DNA from: Syntrophorhabdus sp. PtaU1.Bin058
Lineage (GTDB): Bacteria; Desulfobacterota; Syntrophorhabdia; Syntrophorhabdales; Syntrophorhabdaceae
DNA: 32,644 nt
Assembly: GCA_002067975.1 (NCBI GenBank)
Contig: MVRS01000210.1
Location: 1-32,644 of the forward strand
Direction of reading: 5' to 3'
Shown in pieces: positions 1-9,117 of this stretch. A model generated the notes under the pieces. The model saw only the letters and a program-made list of their open reading frames with translations, did no database searches and was not told the origin of the DNA. Each line of letters opens with the position of its first letter. The first letter of the stretch is position 1. Both the position numbers and the translations under genes were made by a program.

Positions 1-15
1 TTGCATATAACCTCC
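1..15 (-). CDS. Start of a gene running off the left edge, probably leuD
   Basis: On the minus strand a GGAGG ribosome binding site (11-15) is followed after four bases by ATG (6-4) and one more codon before the window ends. The gene follows leuC on the same strand, and leuD, the small subunit of isopropylmalate isomerase, is the usual next gene. Only two codons are visible, so the identity is inferred from gene order alone. It is separated from leuC by about 235 bp of repeats. Confidence 0.4.
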
Positions 16-30
16 ATCTTTAGCTATCAG

Positions 31-240
31 TCATCAGCCGTTTTCACTATCGACTATTCACTATCGACTAACGACTGCCTTTCATTATAGTTGTTTTCTC
101 AGTTCTCAGTCATCAGCCGTTTTCACTATCGACTATTCACTATCGACTAACGACCGCCTTTCATTATAGTTGTTTTCTCAGTCATCAGCCTTCAGCAGTT
201 TTCACTATCGACTATTCACTATCGACTGACGACCGCCTTT
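31..240. repeat. Three tandem copies of a 72-79 bp heptamer-rich repeat
   Basis: The word TCATCAGCC begins at 31, 110 and 182, giving periods of 79 and 72 bp, a difference of exactly one heptamer. Each copy runs through AGYCATC-type words, then ACTATCG/ACTATTC words, then an ACTGCCTTT-like end and an AT-rich joint. On the minus strand the array starts about two bases after the leuC stop and ends just before the next gene, so it is the leuC-leuD spacer. Confidence 0.85.
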
Positions 241-241
241 A

Positions 242-1501
242 TCATATTTCTTCCGGATGCGCTATCCTTCCCTTTATTGCGCTTGCTGCCGCTACCGCCG
301 GCCCTGCAAGGTAGACTTCGCTTTGCGGATGACCCATCCTGCCGATAAAATTCCTGTTTGTCGTTGCCACCGCCCGTTCTCCTTTTGCAAGGATACCCAT
401 GTGTCCGCCGAGGCAGGGACCGCACGTGGGCGGCGATATGATGCACCCTGCGTCGAGGAAGATATCGAAATAGCCCTCGTGCATGGCCTGACGGTAGATC
501 TTCGGCGTGGCAGGGATGATGATGCAGCGCGTATGCCCGGAGACCTTGTTGCCTTCAAGTATCTGGGCAGCAGCTTCAAGGTCGGCGATCCTCCCGTTCG
601 TACATGAGCCGATGATGACCTGGTCTATATCGATATTGCTCAGCTCGCGGGCGCTTTTCACGTTCGAAGGCAGTGACGGACATGCAACGTTGAGCTCGAC
701 CTTCGATGCGTCGATCTCAAAGACCTGCCGGTACTTCGCGTCGGGGTCGCTTTCAAAGATCCTGTATGGTCTTTTACTGTGGGTCTTCATGTAGACGACG
801 GTCTTTTCGTCGACCTTGAATATCCCGTTTTTTCCACCAGCCTCGATGGCCATATTCGCAATGGTAAAGCGGGAATCCATGGAGAGGGCCGAGATCGCCT
901 CTCCGTCGAACTCCATGGCTGCGTAGAGTGCGCCGTCCACGCCTACCATTCCGATAATGTGGAGTATAAGATCTTTTCCCGTCACCCACTTTGACCATTT
1001 CCCGTAGCAATGGAACTTGATGCTTTCCGGCACCTTGAACCATATCCGTCCCTTTACCATGCCGTAGGTGAGGTCCGTGCTGCCCACGCCCGTGGCGAAG
1101 GCCCCCAGGGCGCCGTACGTGCAGGTATGGCTGTCCGCCCCGATGACGAGGTCGCCGGCGACCACGAGGCCCTGTTCGGGGAGCAGGGCGTGTTCGATAC
1201 CGCAGTTTCCCCCTTCAAAGAAATGGGTGATCTTTTGTTCTATGGCGAATTCCCTGATCTTCTTGCAGTTCTCCGCGGACAGGATGTCCTTGTTGGGAGT
1301 GAAATGGTCCATCACGAGGACTACCTTGTCGGGATCGAAGACGCTTTTCGCGCCGACCCTTTCAAACTCCTCAAGCGACAGCGGGGCGGTAATGTCGTTG
1401 GCAAGGGCGAGGTCGATCTGTGCGTCGATGATCTCACCCGGCTCCGCGAAATCCTTCCCGGCGTGTGATGCGAGTATCTTTTCCGTTATTGTCATGCCCA
1501 T
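242..1501 (-). CDS. leuC: 3-isopropylmalate dehydratase large subunit (LeuC, aconitase superfamily)
   Basis: Catalyses isomerisation of 2-isopropylmalate to 3-isopropylmalate in leucine synthesis, as a cytoplasmic heterodimer with LeuD. The 419-residue length matches the shorter archaeal-type LeuC/HacA branch, not the roughly 465-residue enterobacterial one. The three expected 4Fe-4S ligands are visible: Cys near 298 in GSCTNGR, and Cys near 358 and 361 in [23 protein letters not shown] is also typical. The start overlaps the leuA stop by one base (TAATG), which suggests translational coupling; a second ATG two codons in is possible. Because LeuC and homoaconitase large subunits are close relatives, the leucine assignment rests mainly on adjacent leuA. 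Confidence 0.93.
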   Translation of the reverse strand: MGMTITEKILASHAGKDFAEPGEIIDAQIDLALANDITAPLSLEEFERVGAKSVFDPDKVVLVMDHFTPNKDILSAENCKKIREFAIEQKITHFFEGGNCGIEHALLPEQGLVVAGDLVIGADSHTCTYGALGAFATGVGSTDLTYGMVKGRIWFKVPESIKFHCYGKWSKWVTGKDLILHIIGMVGVDGALYAAMEFDGEAISALSMDSRFTIANMAIEAGGKNGIFKVDEKTVVYMKTHSKRPYRIFESDPDAKYRQVFEIDASKVELNVACPSLPSNVKSARELSNIDIDQVIIGSCTNGRIADLEAAAQILEGNKVSGHTRCIIIPATPKIYRQAMHEGYFDIFLDAGCIISPPTCGPCLGGHMGILAKGERAVATTNRNFIGRMGHPQSEVYLAGPAVAAASAIKGRIAHPEEI

Positions 1502-3030
1502 TATTTCACCTCAGCTGTTTTACTTTTCATATATTCAAGCCTGTTCAGGGCATTGATGTATGCCTTGGCGCTTGCCACAATGATATCCGTGTCGGCGCCC
1601 TTACCGATGGCCGTGAACCCCTTTTCCTCGAGCTTGACAAAGACCTCTCCCTGGGCGTCCATGTCCCTGGTAATGGAATTCACGGAGAACTTGACGAGTT
1701 TGCTGGTCGTCTTGACGAGCCTCTTGATGACCTTGTAGGCGGCATCGACAGGTCCGTCGCCGACATCGACATCCTGCAGCACGTTTTCGTCCACTTCCAG
1801 TTTGACCGTAGCAGTGGGGACCGTGGTGTTCCCGCAGCTCACATTGAGATAAACGAGTTTATATCTCTCCGGTATCTTATAGATCTCATCCATGATGATC
1901 ATCTCAATGTCTTCGTCGTAGACGTTCTTTTTCATATCGGAAAGCGTTTTGAACCGTTTGAAGGCGAGGTTCAACTCGCTGTCGTTCAATTCGTATCCGA
2001 GCGCCTCGATCCTCTCACGGAACGCGTGCCTCCCGGAGTGTTTCCCGAGGATCAGTGAGCTTTTCGAGATCCCTACGGACTCCGGCGTCATGATCTCGTA
2101 GGTGAGCTTTGCCTTTAAAAGGCCGTCCTGGTGGATGCCCGATTCGTGGGCGAAGGCGTTGGCGCCGACGATCGCCTTGTTGGGCTGCACGGGCACGCCC
2201 GTAATGGAGGTTATGAGCCTGCTCGAGGGATAGATCTTTTCGGTGTTGATCCGCGTATCGGCAGGAAAGATGTCTTTTCTCGTGCGGAGCGTCATGGCGA
2301 TCTCTTCCAGCGACGCGTTGCCCGCCCGTTCCCCGATGCCGTTGATCGTGCACTCCACCTGCCGGGCGCCGTTCATGATCGCTGCGAGTGAGTTTGATAC
2401 CGCGAGCCCGAGGTCGTTGTGGCAGTGGACGCTGATCGTTGCCTGCGAGATGTTGGAGACGTTTTCCACGATATACCGGATCAGCGCGCCGAACTCTTCC
2501 GGCACCGCGTACCCCACCGTGTCAGGGATGTTGATCGTCACTGCCCCCGCGTTGATGACCTCGGCCAGGACGCGGCAGAGATAGTCTCTGTCGGTCCGCG
2601 TTGCATCCATTGCCGAGAATTCAACGTTAGGGGTATACTTCTTTGCCCTTTTGACGGAGCTGACGGCGATCTTCAAGACCTCATCCCTGCTCTTCTTTAA
2701 CTGGTATTTAAGATGGATGTCCGAGGTCGAGATGAACGTATGGATGCGGGGTTTTGCGGCATCCTTTATAGCGCCCCACGCCCGGTCGATGTCCTCGTTA
2801 TTCGCCCTGGCAAGGCCGGCAACCTCACTGTTCTTGATGACGCCCGCGATCTGCCTTACGGCGTCGAAATCACCGTCAGAGGCTATGGGGAATCCCGCCT
2901 CTATGATATCGACCCCAAGGCTCTCGAGCTGTCTGGCAACCCTGAGCTTTTCCTGAGTGTTCATCGTATTCCCCGGCGACTGCTCCCCATCCCTTAATGT
3001 TGTGTCAAAGATATAGACCCTGTCCGCCAT
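1501..3030 (-). CDS. leuA: 2-isopropylmalate synthase (LeuA)
   Basis: Condenses acetyl-CoA with 2-oxoisovalerate, the committed step of leucine synthesis. The N-terminus has the HMGL-like TIM-barrel signature [12 protein letters not shown], followed by the [18 protein letters not shown] metal-site region and [13 protein letters not shown]. The last 130 or so residues form the LeuA regulatory domain, where leucine feedback inhibition acts in this family. ATG at 3030 is preferred because AGAGG lies five bases upstream; a GTG two codons earlier (3036) would give 511 residues. It is the first gene of a leuA-leuC unit. Citramalate synthase is a related alternative, but the length and the leuC neighbour favour LeuA. 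Confidence 0.94.
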   Translation of the reverse strand: MADRVYIFDTTLRDGEQSPGNTMNTQEKLRVARQLESLGVDIIEAGFPIASDGDFDAVRQIAGVIKNSEVAGLARANNEDIDRAWGAIKDAAKPRIHTFISTSDIHLKYQLKKSRDEVLKIAVSSVKRAKKYTPNVEFSAMDATRTDRDYLCRVLAEVINAGAVTINIPDTVGYAVPEEFGALIRYIVENVSNISQATISVHCHNDLGLAVSNSLAAIMNGARQVECTINGIGERAGNASLEEIAMTLRTRKDIFPADTRINTEKIYPSSRLITSITGVPVQPNKAIVGANAFAHESGIHQDGLLKAKLTYEIMTPESVGISKSSLILGKHSGRHAFRERIEALGYELNDSELNLAFKRFKTLSDMKKNVYDEDIEMIIMDEIYKIPERYKLVYLNVSCGNTTVPTATVKLEVDENVLQDVDVGDGPVDAAYKVIKRLVKTTSKLVKFSVNSITRDMDAQGEVFVKLEEKGFTAIGKGADTDIIVASAKAYINALNRLEYMKSKTAEVK

Positions 3031-3051
3031 ATGCACCTCTTTTATATTGCC

Positions 3052-3088
3052 AGGCTGTCAGCCAACAGCTTTCAGCCTATAGCTTTTA
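3052..3088. repeat. Short heptamer array behind lpxK
   Basis: About five words of the CAGCNNT type with 7-bp spacing lie between the leuA start and the lpxK stop. The array begins directly after the lpxK stop codon on the minus strand. It belongs to the same word family as 25434-25468. Confidence 0.6.
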
Positions 3089-4168
3089 AACAGCAGTCCT
3101 TGAATCCGTTTTCGTCAGCTCGTTCCTGTATGAATCTATCCTGTCCGTAATCAGCCCCAGCAGATCTTCTTCGCCTTCGATAAATACGTCTATGGAGAGG
3201 TAGAAAAGATTCTCCGGGAGTTCCATCCGGACCAGCTTCACCGCGTCCTTTTCCGTCGTTACCATGCACTGGACATCCTGAAAGGATGCGCATTGTTCTA
3301 TGTCTCTTTCCGTGTACACATGGTGATCGGGGTAGGATATCGTATGTACAACCTTTGCGCCCAGGTTACTGAGGAGATTGAAAAAGGACCTGTTATCTCC
3401 GAGGCCGGAAAAGGCGAGGATGCGCTTGCCCATGAGAAAATTATAGTGGGTCATGAGGTTGTCTTTCATGTTACAGAGATAGACGGGCTTGTACGTTACA
3501 TGAAAGGCGGGTATACGGCCGGCGTAATGCCTTGTATGGTCGTCGAGCTCGCCTTTATTCACAAGGATGATGTCGGCCTCTTCGATACGTCCTGCCCGTT
3601 CGCGATACGGTCCCAATGGGAAGAGGTCGTGGCCGGTCAACCCCTTTTCCCCGTTCAGGACGAGTATGTCCATGTCTTTCATGATGTTTTTCAACTGAAA
3701 GCCGTCATCGAGTATCGCCGTGTCTATATTGAACATTTCAATTCCTTTGTCTATGGCCAGAATCCTGTTTGCTCCAACCATGATCGGGATCTGTGATCTC
3801 CTTGCAAGCATCATCGCTTCGTCCCCGACGTCTTCAGCGGTGTCGTTCCGTACATCAACGTAAAAGGTGCCCTGTCTCTTCCTCATGTAGCCCCTTGTTA
3901 TGATCCCCGGGTTAAAACCCCTGTCTTTCAGCCTCCGCGCAATGCTGTCCACGATAGGTGTCTTTCCTGTCCCGCCGAGCGTTATGTTGCCGACGCTGAT
4001 GACAGGTATACCTGCCTTTTCGGTTTTCAGGATACCCTTGCCGTATGCGTATTCCCTGAGGGCAAGGCAGAAACGGTAAAGGACGGACAAAAGGAGAAGC
4101 GGGATGTAGAGAATGAACCGCAGGGTTTCTGCCTCTCCGCGCCACATCTTTACTATGGTATCCCTCAT
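3086..4168 (-). CDS. lpxK: Tetraacyldisaccharide 4'-kinase (LpxK)
   Basis: Phosphorylates the 4' position of the lipid A disaccharide precursor at the cytoplasmic face of the inner membrane, which implies an outer membrane with lipopolysaccharide. The 360-residue length is normal. A hydrophobic N-terminal segment (about residues 17-36) is followed by the Walker A loop in GNITLGGTGKTP (about 59-70), and ILDDGFQ (about 154-160) is a second family signature. The ATG has no clear Shine-Dalgarno sequence, and an internal ATG seven codons later is possible. No other lipid A gene is adjacent. The stop codon abuts a repeat array. Confidence 0.93.
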   Translation of the reverse strand: MRDTIVKMWRGEAETLRFILYIPLLLLSVLYRFCLALREYAYGKGILKTEKAGIPVISVGNITLGGTGKTPIVDSIARRLKDRGFNPGIITRGYMRKRQGTFYVDVRNDTAEDVGDEAMMLARRSQIPIMVGANRILAIDKGIEMFNIDTAILDDGFQLKNIMKDMDILVLNGEKGLTGHDLFPLGPYRERAGRIEEADIILVNKGELDDHTRHYAGRIPAFHVTYKPVYLCNMKDNLMTHYNFLMGKRILAFSGLGDNRSFFNLLSNLGAKVVHTISYPDHHVYTERDIEQCASFQDVQCMVTTEKDAVKLVRMELPENLFYLSIDVFIEGEEDLLGLITDRIDSYRNELTKTDSRTAV

Positions 4169-4227
4169 ATTTAACCGAAAAATATAACAGAAACAGCACG
4201 AAAAATCAATGAATTAGCATCGGCGCA

Positions 4228-4441
4228 GCCGATAGCTTCTCGATGCTGGATACGGAATCAGCATAGCGCAAAGCGCATGGCGCATAGCGGTACACCCGTA
4301 GTCCTATGCGAAGAGCTGTTCAACGTTCAATGTTCTACGTTCAACGTTTTTTTAAATTCATGTCTTCCACTGCTTTGTCCGGCCCATTCAGCCTCTTTTT
4401 TTGTGTTAACATTGAACGTTGAACATAGAACATTGAACGGA
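4228..4441. repeat. Heptamer words and an inverted pair of TTCAACG arrays
   Basis: This gap between lpxK and the small regulator gene holds CGCATAG-type heptamers (about 4258-4290). It then holds an inverted pair: TTCAACG/TTCAATG/TTCTACG words at 4318-4346 and their reverse complement at 4411-4439, matching in 25 of 29 positions. About 64 bp separates the arms, with T-rich runs at both inner edges, so a long hairpin is possible. No convincing gene is present. Confidence 0.75.
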
Positions 4442-4449
4442 TTTTGCTG

Positions 4450-4773
4450 TCAGCCTATATGGTACATCGGTGCACGGATCAGCGTGCTGTGGCAGGACGG
4501 ACATTTACCGGGTTTTGTCAGCCGTTCACGTTTTTTGAAGACGAAATTACAGTGTTCACAGCGGGCAGGCTCAACGATGAACCGCCGGCCGTTTTTCTGG
4601 ACCGTCTTTTTGATGTGCTCCAGGTGGTCGTAGACGTCTTTCTCGGTAATCTTCGCATAGACCGATATCTCCCGCGCCGTAAGGGTCTGTTCCTCAAGGA
4701 GCGCCGCGATAAAATGGCGGATCGTCTCGTACCGTTCAACGGGTGCTTCCGGTTCCCCAGGTCTTTTTTTCAT
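4450..4773 (-). CDS. Small winged-helix/zinc-ribbon predicted transcriptional regulator
   Basis: A 107-residue basic protein. Residues about 14-65 look like a winged helix-turn-helix (LTAREISVYAKITEKDVYDHLEHI). The C-terminal part has two Cys pairs, CEHC and CPSC, typical of a zinc ribbon. This architecture resembles the small predicted regulators I recall as COG3357, better known from archaea. It starts 19 bp after the stop of the acyl-CoA synthetase gene and may be cotranscribed with it, so it could regulate that gene or act more widely; the target cannot be read from sequence. DNA binding is inferred. Confidence 0.7.
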   Translation of the reverse strand: MKKRPGEPEAPVERYETIRHFIAALLEEQTLTAREISVYAKITEKDVYDHLEHIKKTVQKNGRRFIVEPARCEHCNFVFKKRERLTKPGKCPSCHSTLIRAPMYHIG

Positions 4774-4792
4774 GGTTTTTTTCAGTTATGAA

Positions 4793-7465
4793 CTATCTCA
4801 ATCTCAACGTTACCTTTGTTATCCCGTCAGGCTGACGGGACTGCCTGAATCCAAGCTTTTTTGCCGTGCCCAGCATCTTCTCGTTTTCCGACAATACGGT
4901 GCCGTAGATCTCTTCCAGCCCTTTATCCTGTCCTATCCCGATGATCACGTCAAGGAGCTTATAGCCGAGACCCCTTCCCTGGTAATCGTCGTGGACCAGC
5001 ACCGCATATTCGGCGGTTTTCAGGTCGTTTTCGATGATGATCCTGCATATCCCTATGATCTTCTTTGTATCGCCTTCTTTTATCTCCGCAACGATGGCCA
5101 TTTCACGATCGTAGTCGATATTGCAGAACCTGGTAAGCATCTCATGGGAGATGTCTTTCAGGATCGTAAAAAACCTTACCCTCAGTGTCTCCTCCGATAA
5201 TGTCGAGAGAAGCTCGTGCTCAAGGGGTTCATCCTCGGGCCGTATGGGCCGTAAGGTGACCTCTTTCCCGTCCTTCATCCTCCAGGTTGTTACGTAACGC
5301 GTAGGGTAGGGGGTTATGACGAGATGGGGGTATTGCATCGTGTGCTCGATGCAATCGGGGTCCAGCACAATGCGCGCATCGAGGGCATAGGCCCTGCCGT
5401 TCGATATGGCGACGGGGTTGATGTCCATCTCGGCTATTTCCGGGAAATCGACAATGAGGTTTGAAAAGCTGACTATGATCTGTTCGAGTTCTTTGAAATC
5501 CGCCGCCTCTTTTCCGCGGTAGCCGTGGAGCACTTTGTAGACCTCCGTTTCCTCCATGAGGCGCCGGGCGAGTGTCTGATTAAGGGGCGGCAGGCCGACG
5601 GAGATGTCCTTAAAGACCTCGGTCCCGACCCCGCCCATCCCGAAGAGAATAACAGAGCCGAAATCCTTATCCTTTTTTTCTCCAAGGATGATCTCGTAGT
5701 CGATATCTTCTATCATCTTCTGAACGGTGATACCCGTGATGGAGGCATGCGGGGCCTTCTCTTGCACGCTCCGGATGAGCCCGGAATATTCCGTCCTGAG
5801 CTGGGCATCCGAATATATCCCGGTCCTGATGCCACCCACATCGCTTTTATGTGTTATCTCGGGGGACACGACCTTGAGGACAACGGGATATCGGATCCTG
5901 CCGGCTAAGCTTACAGCGCCTTCCACGTCGTGCGCCATGAAAGGCATAGTGACGGGAATACCGTAGTTGATCAGGAAATCCTTCGATTCCTCCTCGGTCA
6001 GCAAGGTCCTTCCTTCTCCGGTGACCCTCCGTATGAAGGCCTTCAGATGGTTTTTCGGAGGGGCGTCCTGCAGGGAAAGCTCGGAGGGTGTTTCATAGAG
6101 AAGGGCAAGGTTCCTGCTGTATTTATACATATAGAGGTATGTCTTTACGGCATCTTCAGGATTGCCATAGGTGGGGATATTGTTCTTGAGAAAGATGTCC
6201 CTGCCTTTTTGTGCGGATTCCCCGCCGATCCATGCCGTTATGATCGGTTTTGGGGTTTGCTTTGAGACGGCGACGATCGCCTCTGCAAGGATATCGGGTC
6301 TGAGTATCGCCTGGGGGGCGTAAATGGCGAGCATGCCGTCTATGTTTGGGTCGCTTAGGCACACCTGGGCTGCCTTGATGTATCTGTCCCTGTCGGCATC
6401 CCCCAGCACGTCGACCGGATTGCCCTTGCTCCAGAATGCCGGCAGAAAGGAATCGAGCTCGCTTATGCTCTTTTCGGAGAGAACGGCAAGCCGGCCGCCG
6501 AGACCGATGAGGGCATCGGTTGCCAGAACGCCGAAACCGCCTGCATTCGTAACGATTGCCAGCCTCTGTCCCTTCGGAAGGTATTTGGAATCGAGCACCT
6601 CTGCTGCGTGGAAGAGATCGGCAAACTCCTTTACCCTGATAACGCCCACCCGTTTGAACGCCGCATTATACACCTCGTCGTCGCCTGCCATGGCGCCCGT
6701 ATGTGAGCGGGCCGCACGGGCGCTTTCGGTGAACCTGCCGGGCTTCACGATGATGATCGGTTTGTTCCGGGCGAACCCCCGTGCCGCACTCATGAATTTC
6801 TTTGCGTTCCCCACGCCTTCCATGTAGAGCATGATGCTCCTTGTCTGGTAATCATTGCCGAGGAAGTCGATGAGGTCGCCGAAGTCTACATCGATCATCG
6901 AGCCGAGCGACGCAAACATACTGAAACCTATGTGGGAATTCACCGCCCAGTCCAGGATGGCGCCGCCGAGGGCCCCGCTGTGGGAGATAAATGCTATGTT
7001 GCCTTTTGCCGGGTTGGTTTTCAGGAATGATGCATTGAGATCGATATTGGGTCGTATGATGCCGATGCAGTTGGGCCCGACGATCCTCATGCCGTAATGC
7101 CCCCTGATCTCCATGATCTCCCGCTCCAGCCTTTTTCCTTCTTCCCCTGTCTCCTTAAAGCCTGCGGAGATGATCGTCACCCCTTCGACCTCTGCCTTGC
7201 CGCATTCCTCAACGATACCCGGCACGGTAGCAGCCGGGGTCGATACGATTGCAAGGTCAATATGTTCCGGGATATCGGCAATATAACGGTACGCCGCGAG
7301 CCCCAGTATGGTTTCCTTTTTTGTATTGACGGGAAAGACCTTCCTCCTGTCGGAGAGGAGGAGGTTTTCCATCAACGCCCTCCCGACAGAGCCTTCCTCA
7401 TCGCTTGCCCCTATGACCGCTACGGTTTTGGGGTTGAACATCGCCTTTATATCACCGGTTTTCAT
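4793..7465 (-). CDS. ADP-forming acyl-CoA synthetase fused to a GNAT acetyltransferase
   Basis: 890 residues in family order: CoA-binding Rossmann domain (about 1-140), succinyl-CoA-ligase-like domains (about 150-450) with the phosphohistidine loop SHTGAM (His near 255), ATP-grasp domain (about 480-700), and a C-terminal GNAT domain (about 730-890) with the acetyl-CoA loop DDYQGRGLG. Two roles are known for this architecture: NDP-forming acyl-CoA synthetase, which makes ATP from acyl-CoA in fermenters, and Pat-type lysine acetyltransferase, in which the synthetase part is inactive. Retention of the loop His points to an active synthetase here, possibly with GNAT activity as well. The acyl substrate is unknown. 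The ATG at 7465 follows a G-rich Shine-Dalgarno region. Confidence 0.88.
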   Translation of the reverse strand: MKTGDIKAMFNPKTVAVIGASDEEGSVGRALMENLLLSDRRKVFPVNTKKETILGLAAYRYIADIPEHIDLAIVSTPAATVPGIVEECGKAEVEGVTIISAGFKETGEEGKRLEREIMEIRGHYGMRIVGPNCIGIIRPNIDLNASFLKTNPAKGNIAFISHSGALGGAILDWAVNSHIGFSMFASLGSMIDVDFGDLIDFLGNDYQTRSIMLYMEGVGNAKKFMSAARGFARNKPIIIVKPGRFTESARAARSHTGAMAGDDEVYNAAFKRVGVIRVKEFADLFHAAEVLDSKYLPKGQRLAIVTNAGGFGVLATDALIGLGGRLAVLSEKSISELDSFLPAFWSKGNPVDVLGDADRDRYIKAAQVCLSDPNIDGMLAIYAPQAILRPDILAEAIVAVSKQTPKPIITAWIGGESAQKGRDIFLKNNIPTYGNPEDAVKTYLYMYKYSRNLALLYETPSELSLQDAPPKNHLKAFIRRVTGEGRTLLTEEESKDFLINYGIPVTMPFMAHDVEGAVSLAGRIRYPVVLKVVSPEITHKSDVGGIRTGIYSDAQLRTEYSGLIRSVQEKAPHASITGITVQKMIEDIDYEIILGEKKDKDFGSVILFGMGGVGTEVFKDISVGLPPLNQTLARRLMEETEVYKVLHGYRGKEAADFKELEQIIVSFSNLIVDFPEIAEMDINPVAISNGRAYALDARIVLDPDCIEHTMQYPHLVITPYPTRYVTTWRMKDGKEVTLRPIRPEDEPLEHELLSTLSEETLRVRFFTILKDISHEMLTRFCNIDYDREMAIVAEIKEGDTKKIIGICRIIIENDLKTAEYAVLVHDDYQGRGLGYKLLDVIIGIGQDKGLEEIYGTVLSENEKMLGTAKKLGFRQSRQPDGITKVTLRLR

Positions 7466-7527
7466 AACCCCCCCTGCTGGTTTATAGGTGTTTTATAAAA
7501 TTCTATCAGAAGACCGTAAAAAGTACA

Positions 7528-7764
7528 AGAAAGGCAGTCGATAGTATAAGACAGTCGATAGTCGATAGTGAATAGTAGATAGCCATCAGCAGTCAGCACG
7601 CAGCCGTCAGCATCCAGCATCGGATTTTTTGCGGTTCACTATCTACTATCTACTATTCACCGCCTCTTTCACCCCTTACGACTTACGATTCACGACTTAC
7701 GGATGTTCCATGTTTTTTGCAGTTCGCTATCTACTATTCACTAACGACTATCGACTGCCTTTCT
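7528..7764. repeat. 237-bp heptamer element with 18-bp perfect terminal inverted repeats
   Basis: The left end (7528-7545) and right end (7747-7764) are exact inverted copies of AGAAAGGCAGTCGATAGT. From 7553 to 7622 there are ten consecutive 7-bp words, all beginning AG, passing from AGTCGAT through AGTAGAT to AGCCATC and AGCATCG without a phase change. Inverted ACTATCTA-type words and ACGACTT/ACGATTC words follow. The right end supplies the last codons and stop of the methyltransferase gene. No transposase or gene lies inside. Confidence 0.85.
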
Positions 7765-9117
7765 CAGTAATACAAGTGTTTCCAGGTGAGAGGTGTGGGG
7801 GAAGAAGTCGAAGGGTGATATGGTAACAATGCCGAAGCCGTGGCCGAGGAGGACCTTCAGGTCGCGGGCCAGCGTCGCGGGGTTGCAGGAGACATAGACC
7901 ATGCGGAGAGGGTTGATGCCGGTGATGAGTTTCATCCCTTCATTACTGATGCCGCTTCGCGGCGGGTCGATGACGAGGAGGTCCGTCTTCGGCAGCGGGA
8001 TCTCCCCGAGTACCTTTTCGATCGTCCCTGCATGGAAAACGCAATTCGTGATGTTGTTGATCCGACAGTTTTCTCCGGCATTGATGATGTTGCCTGACAG
8101 TGAGTCGATGCCGGTAACTGTTCGCGCGTAGCGGGAAAGGTAAAGCTCGATGGGCCCCATGCCGCAGTAAAGCCCCAGGATATGTTCATCGCCTGCCGGA
8201 CGCGCAACCCCGGCGATCTTCCCGTAGAGCATCCCCGCTGCCTTTGTATTAGGCTGAAAGAAGGATTGGGGATATATCCTGAACGTCATCCCGTCGATAT
8301 CCTCCGTGATGTACGATCTCCCGGCAATGTGCCGGAGCCGGTTATAATGTATCGTGTCGCCGTGCCTGTCGTTTATTGCGAGGTACAGGCCCGTTACCCT
8401 GGGAACGTCTTTCCTCAGTGTCTCGAAAAGTCCGACAGGATCTTTTCCTGCCTTCTGTGTCGTTTCCAGGGTGACCATCATCTCGCCGGTAGTCTTTGAT
8501 TCCCTCACAATGAGGTGCCGCAGGACACCTTTGCCGGTGGCCGTGTTGTATGGAGGGATCCCCTCTCTGCCGGCGAATTCCCTGACCGCAGGTATTATGG
8601 CTTCAATGGCCGGGCTGAAGACGGGGCATGTTGTAACAGGGACAACGGAGGCTTCATAGTGCCGGAAGGGCGAGACTCGTTCGCGCATCCCCGGCATAAT
8701 CCCGCCGTCCTTTTCCCCGAAGGCAAGCTCGACCTTGTTCCTGTAAAGATACCGATCCGGCGAGGGCGTAACCGGCTGCACCTCGATACGATCGATGTCG
8801 ATGCCGCCTATCCTCTTCAGTGTCTGACGGAGATACCTCTCTTTCAGTTCAAGCTGCTTTTCGTAATCGAGGTCCTGCAATGTACAGCCGCCGCAGACGC
8901 CGAAGTGCGGGCATAGCGGCTTTGTCCTGAAGGGTGACGGCCTTTCGACGGCCTCGATCGCGCCATAGGCATATCCCTTGCTTTCCTTTAGTATCTTTAT
9001 GCGGACGATGTCGCCGAAGACGCCGCCGGGCACGAAGATGACCCTGCCGTCCTTCTTTGCAACGCCGTAGTTGTTGGGGAAGGCAATATCTATTATTTCA
9101 GCTGATAATTGAGTCAT
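7741..9117 (-). CDS. 23S rRNA (uracil-5-)-methyltransferase, RumA/RlmD family
   Basis: 458 residues. An N-terminal TRAM RNA-binding domain (about 1-60) is followed by the iron-sulfur motif CPHFGVCGGC (from about residue 68), the SAM-binding LGLYCGMGPIELYLS (about 315), DPPRSGI, and the catalytic cysteine in VYVSCNPATLARDL (about 408). This is the RlmD/RlmCD/TrmA-like group that methylates uracil C5 in RNA; the exact target uridine cannot be told. The last seven residues, RKAVDSR, and the TAG stop are encoded by the end of the adjacent repeat element, so the ancestral C-terminus was replaced or extended. The start ATG has only a weak Shine-Dalgarno sequence. Confidence 0.9.
   Translation of the reverse strand: MTQLSAEIIDIAFPNNYGVAKKDGRVIFVPGGVFGDIVRIKILKESKGYAYGAIEAVERPSPFRTKPLCPHFGVCGGCTLQDLDYEKQLELKERYLRQTLKRIGGIDIDRIEVQPVTPSPDRYLYRNKVELAFGEKDGGIMPGMRERVSPFRHYEASVVPVTTCPVFSPAIEAIIPAVREFAGREGIPPYNTATGKGVLRHLIVRESKTTGEMMVTLETTQKAGKDPVGLFETLRKDVPRVTGLYLAINDRHGDTIHYNRLRHIAGRSYITEDIDGMTFRIYPQSFFQPNTKAAGMLYGKIAGVARPAGDEHILGLYCGMGPIELYLSRYARTVTGIDSLSGNIINAGENCRINNITNCVFHAGTIEKVLGEIPLPKTDLLVIDPPRSGISNEGMKLITGINPLRMVYVSCNPATLARDLKVLLGHGFGIVTISPFDFFPHTSHLETLVLLRKAVDSR

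Noticed and set aside
242-1501. Homoaconitase large subunit instead of LeuC
   Set aside because: Sequence alone does not fully separate them, but coupling to leuA and the probable leuD downstream favour leucine synthesis.
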